Under the pieces are notes generated by a model, which saw only the letters and a list, made by a program, of their open reading frames with translations, had not been told where the DNA came from and ran no database searches. Made by a program: the position numbers and the translations under genes. A stretch of DNA of 13,660 nt from Spirogloea muscicola (lineage: Eukaryota > Streptophyta > Zygnematophyceae > Spirogloeales > Spirogloeaceae): positions 342,830 to 356,489 of the forward strand of contig WELB01000151.1 in NCBI GenBank assembly GCA_009602725.1. Direction: 5' to 3'. Shown here one piece after another: positions 9,162-13,660 of this stretch; the stretch's first letter is position 1, and the number at the start of each line of letters is the position of its first letter.

Positions 9162-10455
9162 TTACTGGCCAAGGGCGCTGGTGTTGTACACCAAGAAAGC
9201 ACCACCCAGGAGGATGGTTCCCAGGATGCCAGCCCACAAGGCAAGTCCAGTGTTACCTGCAATAATGTGGAGCAAGGCCTGCCATCTTTCAGAACAATGT
9301 TGCTCTTTACACAGCAGCACGACGCTTCAACATTGGGTGCACAAGTGCAAGTAAGCCTCTACAGATGCGTCTTCGGACAGAACAGCCAACTCACGGCACC
9401 CTAGGAGACCCACTGGGTGGCTGCAAACGCATGCAGACAAGGGAAAGATATTTACCATACGCATATTGATCACCACTGGACGACCACTCGTCCGGGGTGT
9501 AGATGGGGCTGTATTGAGCAGAGAGCGTGAATGTCAGTCAGCTATTATATTCTCCCGACCACCTTAAGTCCTCATCAAACATCGAATTGTACAAATACCA
9601 CCCCCTGTCCTGTATGCACCCCAGCAATAACAGGCCACGACTGGCAAATCACATGGCACGGCACACTGCAAGTGCAGGCCAGGCCTGGCTCGCCAGCATG
9701 AGAGTCCAGTCGACAGACTCTACGAGCACACAGACCTATTTTGCTGTGAAATCTGCCGTGTATATGCAGACGGACACTGACCTGTAGCCATCAACATTGG
9801 CCCCATACTTCCTCCCGAACTGATACACGCCCTTGCCCTGCTCACCAGGAGCAGCACGTGATGAGTGATGCCACACTTACTGTCGTCAACGGTGCCACCA
9901 CATACGCAAAGCAGTCTTGCCGGTTCCTCACTCTTTTGTAAAGAGCCTGCAATTGCATGAATGAAGGCTCCCTCCCTTCCCAGTACAGAATTACAACCTC
10001 TCGGAGTGGGTAGCGAGCAGGAGAGGGCGTCCAGTACCTTGGCCTTGCTGCCGCCAGCGTCGCGTCCGTCGCGGAACTTGGTGCTACCAGAAGGACCTGC
10101 ACAACGCACCAGCACCGGCAGTTCAGCATGCGAGGGGTGGCTGTGGAAGGCCACCTGCGGATGGCAGCTGGGAGGAGGGGGTGCCGCGAGGGAGTGGGGC
10201 GTGGGGAGGTGGCTGACCGTAGGGGGTCTTGGTGACGGTCTTCTTGCCGCCGCTGGCGGAGATGCGCAGGGCGCGGGCGGGGTGGCGGGGGGCGCGGAGG
10301 AGCGGCGGCAGGGAGGNAGGGGGGCTGGCAGATGGGGAGGGAGGGGGCGCATCGGACGGCGGGGAACGGCCGCTTATCCTGAGGCAGGGCGCCCGCGGCG
10401 CCAATGAGGATAACGGGGCGGGCGCGGGGCGGGCGATTGCAGCCGGCGGCTGCAT
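9162..10455 (-). CDS. psbR: Photosystem II 10 kDa polypeptide PsbR (5 exons)
   Basis: Thylakoid protein of photosystem II that helps stable binding of oxygen-evolving complex subunits. Minus-strand exons: 10455-10218, 10096-10038, 9837-9782, 9508-9456, 9256-9162. All introns are GT-AG and all phases agree, giving 166 residues. Recognisable blocks: KKTVTKTPYG (about 71-80), then PSGSTKFRDGRDAGG, GKGVYQF (100-106), KYGANVDGYSPIYTPDEW (109-126), one membrane helix (about 140-159), and the C-terminal VYNTSALGQ before TAA at 9164-9162. These match the PsbR family closely. The first about 64 residues (MQPPAAIARPAPAPL...) are Pro/Ala/Arg/Ser-rich and would form the chloroplast transit peptide. This is somewhat long, so the start or an extra intron there is uncertain. 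One ambiguous base (n at 10317) falls in that region. The gene converges on ALDH3 and is not visible as a single open frame. Confidence 0.93.
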
Positions 10456-10509
10456 CGGGCGGCGCAGGAGGGGTCGGCCCGCCGCGCGTGGGGCATTTTC
10501 ACGGGGCCT

Positions 10510-10533
10510 GTGACCACCTGGCCAGGTGGTCAC
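10510..10533. promoter_or_regulatory. Perfect 24-bp palindrome upstream of psbR
   Basis: GTGACCACCTGG is followed directly by its exact reverse complement. It begins 55 bases upstream of the proposed psbR start codon, so it would be in the 5' UTR or core promoter. It contains CACCTGG/CCAGGTG, an E-box-like core repeated on both arms. It could be a dimeric factor site or an RNA hairpin in the leader. The function is unknown. Confidence 0.55.
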
Positions 10534-10777
10534 GGTCTCTCTGACCACCCCCGTCCGAGGGATGGTCGCGGCCCACGGAGGCCGATGCCGCCCTGCTCGT
10601 GCGGGCGTGTATTCGGAATTTCGTGGATTTGGGGAGGCGGCGGTGCCAGCCGCTTTCTTGTACATTTGTCCAATGTGCTTGCCTTTGTACTTGGCCACAC
10701 ATGGCCTCCCCATCTCTTACCATACACGCATTTGTTTCTTGTGGGGCGGGTCCGCCGGGGGAGGGGGGGTGATCGAC

Positions 10778-10809
10778 ATCGGGCCCCTCCCTCGGGAGGA
10801 GGGCCCGAT
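10778..10809. repeat. Imperfect GC-rich hairpin upstream of psbR
   Basis: ATCGGGCCC (10778-10786) is mirrored by GGGCCCGAT (10801-10809), with further partial pairing of CTCC and GGAG inside and a small bulge. It lies about 320 bases upstream of the psbR start in GC-rich DNA. It may be regulatory or simply a product of base composition. Confidence 0.4.
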
Positions 10810-11134
10810 TTTGACCGGCCTCGTCGCACACGGCGCCGTTTCCTCCTTGACACAGGCAAATGTCGTCCCTGGTCAGCGTCCCGATGTGGCGCCTTCGTGG
10901 CGGGTGACCGCGACCGGGCGCGCAAGGTTGTGAAGCCGTTCGTTCCATACAACGCGCGACACGTCTGCCTCGACGCGACCAGCCGACCTAGTGTAAACAG
11001 GCCTTCATTCGGTGGCCGCCGGGCGTGAGCAGGGCGCGCCGCGCGGTGCGCCTCAACCGGACGGGCAGCCAGGCCCACCACAAGCCCACATCTCCATTCA
11101 CGGAATGGCTCAGAGAGGCCAGCTCAAGCGAACA
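10810..11134. other. GC-rich upstream stretch, no gene seen
   Basis: This holds the distal upstream region of psbR and the passage into the right-hand repeat zone. Open frames on both strands reflect high GC content, and none shows a known domain. I see no repeat copy until the direct repeat at 11135. Confidence 0.4.
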
Positions 11135-11228
11135 CCCTGCTCCGGCACAAGCTGCTGTACCGGCTTGAATTGGCCTCCATTTCATTTCATGCGCCCCGCG
11201 CGCCTTCTCTCCCTGCTCCGGCACAAGC
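11135..11228 (+). mobile_element. Short R2 insertion flanked by an 18-bp direct repeat
   Basis: CCCTGCTCCGGCACAAGC occurs at 11135-11152 and again at 11211-11228. The 58 bases between them (11153-11210) are the last part of R2: GGCTTGAATTGGCCTCC, then CATGCGCCCCGCGCGCC and TTCTCT. This is the structure of a strongly 5'-truncated retroelement insertion with a target-site duplication. It also fixes the 3' end of R2 at the TC-rich tail. Tandem duplication of a larger block would be an alternative, but the exact match of the interior to the R2 terminus favours insertion. Confidence 0.6.
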
Positions 11229-11465
11229 GTAGCACCAAGCGGGGCGCGCCGTCGCTTCCCTAGGGAGCCGGTAGACTTTCCTGCAGCCGGATCGCTGGCG
11301 CAAGTGTATCGAATGCGCCTGGCCGTCTCGCTGCAGAGGTCCATGGCCCGGGCGCTGCACCTTCGTGCCGGCAGAGCCCTCGCTGCTGCCTCTGGCTCTG
11401 GCCAGGGGACCCACTTCCAGGAGCCCAGCATCTCTGATCTGCGGCTGCTTAGCAGGGGTTACTGA
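11229..11465 (+). pseudogene. Retrotransposon-like C-terminal fragment running into R1
   Basis: One frame stays open from the end of the direct repeat to TGA at 11463-11465. Recognisable pieces are FPAAGSLAQVYRMRLAVSLQ (11277-11336) and RSMARALHLRAGRALAAASG (11337-11396), followed by GQGTHFQE and then residues encoded by R1 itself. The fragment is related at DNA level to about 1960-2115. It resembles the closing segment of non-LTR retroelement proteins. It lacks any reverse transcriptase part, so it is a truncated piece even though its frame is intact. Family assignment is inference. Confidence 0.5.
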
Positions 11466-11578
11466 GTGTCTCGTAGCAGCTTTGTTTCTGTTACTTAGCG
11501 CTTCCCCTGGCCCCCTTCTCGTACTCTGTTCATTCTTTTTTCCAGCCCCCTATTCTCAATGGGCGAGCACTTTCTTCT
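11422..11578 (+). repeat. R1 dispersed repeat, copy 3, lacking one hairpin arm
   Basis: It matches copies 1 and 2 from AGCCCAGCATCTCTG onward. Near 11539-11541 the GGGCTGG arm and most of the loop are missing, so the sequence passes from the T run straight into TCCAGCCCC, with one extra C after it. The rest, including CAATGGGCGAGCACTTTC, is unchanged. It overlaps the end of the upstream coding fragment, whose stop codon lies inside R1. Confidence 0.85.
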
Positions 11579-11687
11579 CGAGGAGGCCGTCGCCCCACCC
11601 CGCCGGGGCACATCACCGAAGCTCTCAGTCCCACGGGCGCGATGCCTGTCTCATGCGCCCGGCGGGCTGGCTGTGCCCCGCCGGCTA
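11579..11687. other. Spacer without recognised features
   Basis: GC-rich sequence between R1 copy 3 and the next diverged R1 copy. It contains CGCCGG-type runs and no recognisable gene or repeat. Confidence 0.3.
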
Positions 11688-11830
11688 GTCTTTCTGACTT
11701 GCGGCTGCTAAGCAAAGGTCACTAAACAAGTGGTGATCCTACACGGCACCTGCTTGCTTACTTGTTTCGGCGCTCTTCGGCCCCTTCGGACCTTGTCAAC
11801 TCTTTCCGGGCTGGCTTTTCACAGCCCTCG
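11688..11830 (+). repeat. Diverged R1 copy
   Basis: It keeps TCTGACTTGCGGCTGCTAAGC (starting near 11692), a CT-rich middle, and a hairpin GGGCTGG (11808-11814) with CAGCCC (11822-11827). It is clearly older than the three near-identical copies. Confidence 0.55.
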
Positions 11831-12316
11831 CCACCTTTGAATGAGCTTACTTCGCACGCAGAGCAAGGCGCGCGGTGCACATGACAATGAGAGGGAGCTA
11901 AAAGCAAGCCAGCACGGAGAAGCAGCGGACCAAAGAAGCAGGCCTGCCACAGGCGGGAAGGGCTGTGGAAAGGCAGCCAGCAACGGCCAGCAGCTCTTGC
12001 TGGCCCCTTCCGACCTTGCCCTGTCCTTTTCAAACTACTCCTGGGCCCGCCTCTCACAGCCAGTGGCTTAGCTCTTCCTTCAATTCTGGGCTAGGTCTTC
12101 TGTGGGCTGGCTGTTCACAGCCCTCGCCCCTCTGAGAGAGCTGCTGTGCTTAATTTCTGGGCTGGCCATCCACAGCCACCGGGCCCCTTGTGGGACGAGC
12201 TCCTCTTTTCAAAGGGGGCGAGGACCTTGGAAAGCCAGACCATGAAAGGACGAGCAGAGAAGAGCTTCGTTTCCAAGGCTGACGAGGGCTGTGCCCGACG
12301 GGAGCAGCAGCTTGGA
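11831..12316. other. Mosaic of old repeat fragments
   Basis: A short diverged R2 end on the minus strand lies at about 11865-11915 (GGCGCGCGGTGCACATGA...). Two more GGGCTGG...CAGCC hairpins occur at 12104-12123 and 12159-12177. No gene is seen. The open frames across this part have no known domain. Confidence 0.4.
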
Positions 12317-12505
12317 AGAGAGAGGAGGCACGCGGTGCGCATGAAATCAAAGGGTGGCCAATCCAAGCCAATCCATTGTTCAGGCAAAAGCTAGTGCACG
12401 GAAGTGGGGTCTACATGGAATGAAGCCCTATGTTAAGGTGGCTAAGGTCACCGTTAGTGCCCACAGGTGAGCACAAGCAAATCCGACAGACTTACTTAGG
12501 GAGCC
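12317..12505 (-). repeat. R2 dispersed repeat on the minus strand, behind a coding remnant
   Basis: Read on the minus strand it starts near GGCTCCCTAAGTAAGTC (around 12505), passes GCCTGAACAATGGATTGGC and ends at a CATGCGC...CC core and TC-rich tail near 12317. It follows directly after the coding remnant at 12501-13156 on the same strand. This places R2 where the 3' UTR of that element would be. Confidence 0.7.
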
Positions 12506-13156
12506 GAAGCTTCACCACAGAAGCCCGTGGCCTGACTTAGAACGCGCCCGGCACGGTGATAATAGGCAGAGCTTGCGAGCGCTGCAAACAAAGCGATAGC
12601 CGCATTCTGTGCAACTAATGCCTGCGGAATGCTAGTGTGCCCCAAGCTGCCCCGCCCGATTGCGACGACGTGCATCAATCAGCCGTGCCAGATGCTGGAT
12701 GACTGAGGACCATTTGAGACCGTAACCACCGTGAGTATCTATAGCGCACGGATAGAAGAAGTCGTCTCCTCGGGGTGGTCCTTGCAATGCCTCTCCTTTT
12801 TGCACTCCGCGCTGGACGTCGCCCAGCCAGGCACAATTGACGTGGGTGCGCCAGCTTTGCATGCGTCAATAAGTAAGTAACGCCAAGAGCAGGCGAGGCC
12901 CACCACTCGCGGGGGTGGCGACCACGTCCAGGCGCCGCACGTATGGCTTGCCGCGCCTGGCGGAGACTGGCATGATGCCCGACACCTCCATTGCTGGATG
13001 ATACCCCGCCTCGCGGACAGTGCCAAACACAGCAACTCTGAGTAGGTCGTGGGAGGGAATGCGCTCACCCTCCTCCGCACACCTCTGCATGTGTGCAGCT
13101 AGAGCAATCTTATCATCAGCAATGTGGCCACACTCGCTTTGGCGGATGCCAAGCAA
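12501..13156 (-). pseudogene. Broken non-LTR retrotransposon-like zinc-finger and endonuclease domain
   Basis: On the minus strand, pieces appear in this order with frameshifts between them. ECGHIADD...AHMQRC (about 13135-13065) resembles the Cys/His finger placed before restriction-like endonucleases. DLLRVAVFGTVREAGYHP follows, then RRLDVVATPASGG (about 12930-12895). After a frameshift comes a K/E-rich stretch ending in CKDHPEE. After another shift come DDFFYPCAIDTHGGYG and QHLARLIDARRRNRAG (stop near 12632). After a third shift come QALVAQNAAIALFAALASS and YYHRAGRVL, ending near 12502. The order fits the C-terminal part of R2/CRE-type non-LTR elements as I know them. The endonuclease would nick target DNA for reverse transcription. 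At least three breaks make it inactive. No reverse transcriptase part is present. Confidence 0.5.
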
Positions 13157-13365
13157 AGGGGGGGGAGGCCGACGTGATGATGCAGTGCTGTGTGATACTG
13201 ATTGTTGATCGCTAAAGGCACTTGTCCAACGGAAGAGCGTCCAGCCGCTCGGACGCCCATGGGGAGCTTATGGAGGAAGAGAGCCAGGTAAGAGCACGTC
13301 CATCGTCCTTGTGCAGTCCCCTTAGCTCAGAGACGGCCTGCTCGTCTGCCGCGTGCGTACGAAGA
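13157..13365. other. Spacer, no gene seen
   Basis: Starts with a G8 run (about 13158-13165) next to the finger remnant, which may be the site of another frameshift. The remainder shows no recognisable gene or repeat. Confidence 0.3.
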
Positions 13366-13455
13366 GAAGAAAGAAAGTGCTCGCCCATTGAGAATGGGGG
13401 CTGGTAAAAGAAGAAAGGGCTCGCCCATTGAGATAGGGGCTGGAAAAGCCAGCCC
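13366..13455 (-). repeat. Two minus-strand copies of the GGGCGAGC motif with a hairpin
   Basis: AGAAAGTGCTCGCCCATTGAGA-type segments, the reverse complement of the R1 end, appear at about 13371-13393 and 13413-13434. They are followed by a GGGCTGG (13437-13443) / CCAGCCC (13449-13455) hairpin. They are the terminal part of R1 in tandem, abutting an R2 copy. Confidence 0.65.
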
Positions 13456-13655
13456 AAAAGAGAGAGAGAGAGAAGGCGCGCGGGGCGCATGAATTGAAAG
13501 GGAGGCCAATTCAAGCCAATACATTGTTCAGGCAGAGTCGAGTGCAGACTAAACAATGCTACATAATACGGAGACCTAATCTAAGGTACCTAAGATGACA
13601 TTAGTACCCACGGGTGAGCACAAACAAATCTGACAAGCTAACTTGGGGAGCTGGA
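13456..13655 (-). repeat. R2 dispersed repeat on the minus strand at the right edge
   Basis: This is the reverse complement of about 716-900, from the CCCCAAGTTAGCTTGTCAG start (near 13650) through CCGTGGGTACTAATGTCA and GCCTGAACAATGTATTGGC to the GCGCGCC core and a longer (TC)n tail at 13459-13474. Close relatives therefore sit in inverted orientation at both ends of the window. The copy may continue past the window edge. Confidence 0.8.
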
Positions 13656-13660
13656 GCGCC

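Noticed and set aside
9720-10713. Long minus-strand open frames of about 200 codons over psbR, and plus-strand frames at 9961-10407 and 10510-11028
   Set aside because: The minus-strand frames read through psbR introns or sit in the wrong phase, and the plus-strand ones are GC-rich shadows. Only the spliced five-exon model carries family motifs.
136-13440. CRISPR-like array based on the repeated GGGCGAGCACTTTCTTCT motif
   Set aside because: Copies are irregularly spaced, in both orientations and embedded in longer repeats; the genome is eukaryotic.
12317-13655. LTR retrotransposon
   Set aside because: No long direct terminal repeats, primer-binding site or polypurine tract were seen; the coding remnants resemble non-LTR C-termini.

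Overview
The window looks like nuclear DNA of a green alga (Chlorophyta). The main reason is a complete photosystem II psbR gene. PsbR is a nuclear-encoded protein of green plants and green algae, and here it is split by four GT-AG introns. A second intron-rich gene, an aldehyde dehydrogenase of the ALDH3 type, has a probable organelle-targeting leader rich in Ala, Pro and Arg. I cannot name the species.

Layout. Bases 1-3036 and about 11130-13660 are repeat-rich. They hold dispersed copies of two sequence families, called R1 and R2 here, and three broken coding fragments. These fragments resemble the C-terminal zinc-finger and restriction-like-endonuclease region of non-LTR retrotransposons. 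R1 lies directly downstream of two of the fragments (1735-2115 and 11229-11465, plus strand). R2 lies directly downstream of the third (12501-13156, minus strand). The simplest reading is that R1 and R2 are the 3' tails of two retroelement families, and that the many tail-only copies are 5'-truncated insertions. Three R1 copies are almost identical. One short R2 copy is flanked by an 18-bp direct repeat that looks like a target-site duplication.

Between the repeats is a mostly unique segment with two convergent genes. ALDH3 runs on the plus strand from about 3223 to 6545 in 12 proposed exons. psbR runs on the minus strand from 10455 to 9162 in 5 exons. No single open reading frame shows either gene. 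Both were reconstructed from conserved protein blocks joined at GT-AG sites, and the phases agree at all 10 ALDH3 junctions downstream of the first intron and at all four psbR junctions. About 2.6 kb between the two stop codons holds no gene I recognise. Upstream of psbR there is a perfect 24-bp palindrome and a GC-rich hairpin.

The two genes have separate roles: ALDH3 oxidises reactive aldehydes, and PsbR supports the oxygen-evolving side of photosystem II. If the ALDH leader targets the plastid, both would act in the chloroplast, but that localisation is inference. I found no wholly new system. The points most worth checking are the retroelement tails with conserved hairpins, the foldback repeat at the left edge, the TSD-flanked insertion, and the psbR upstream palindrome.
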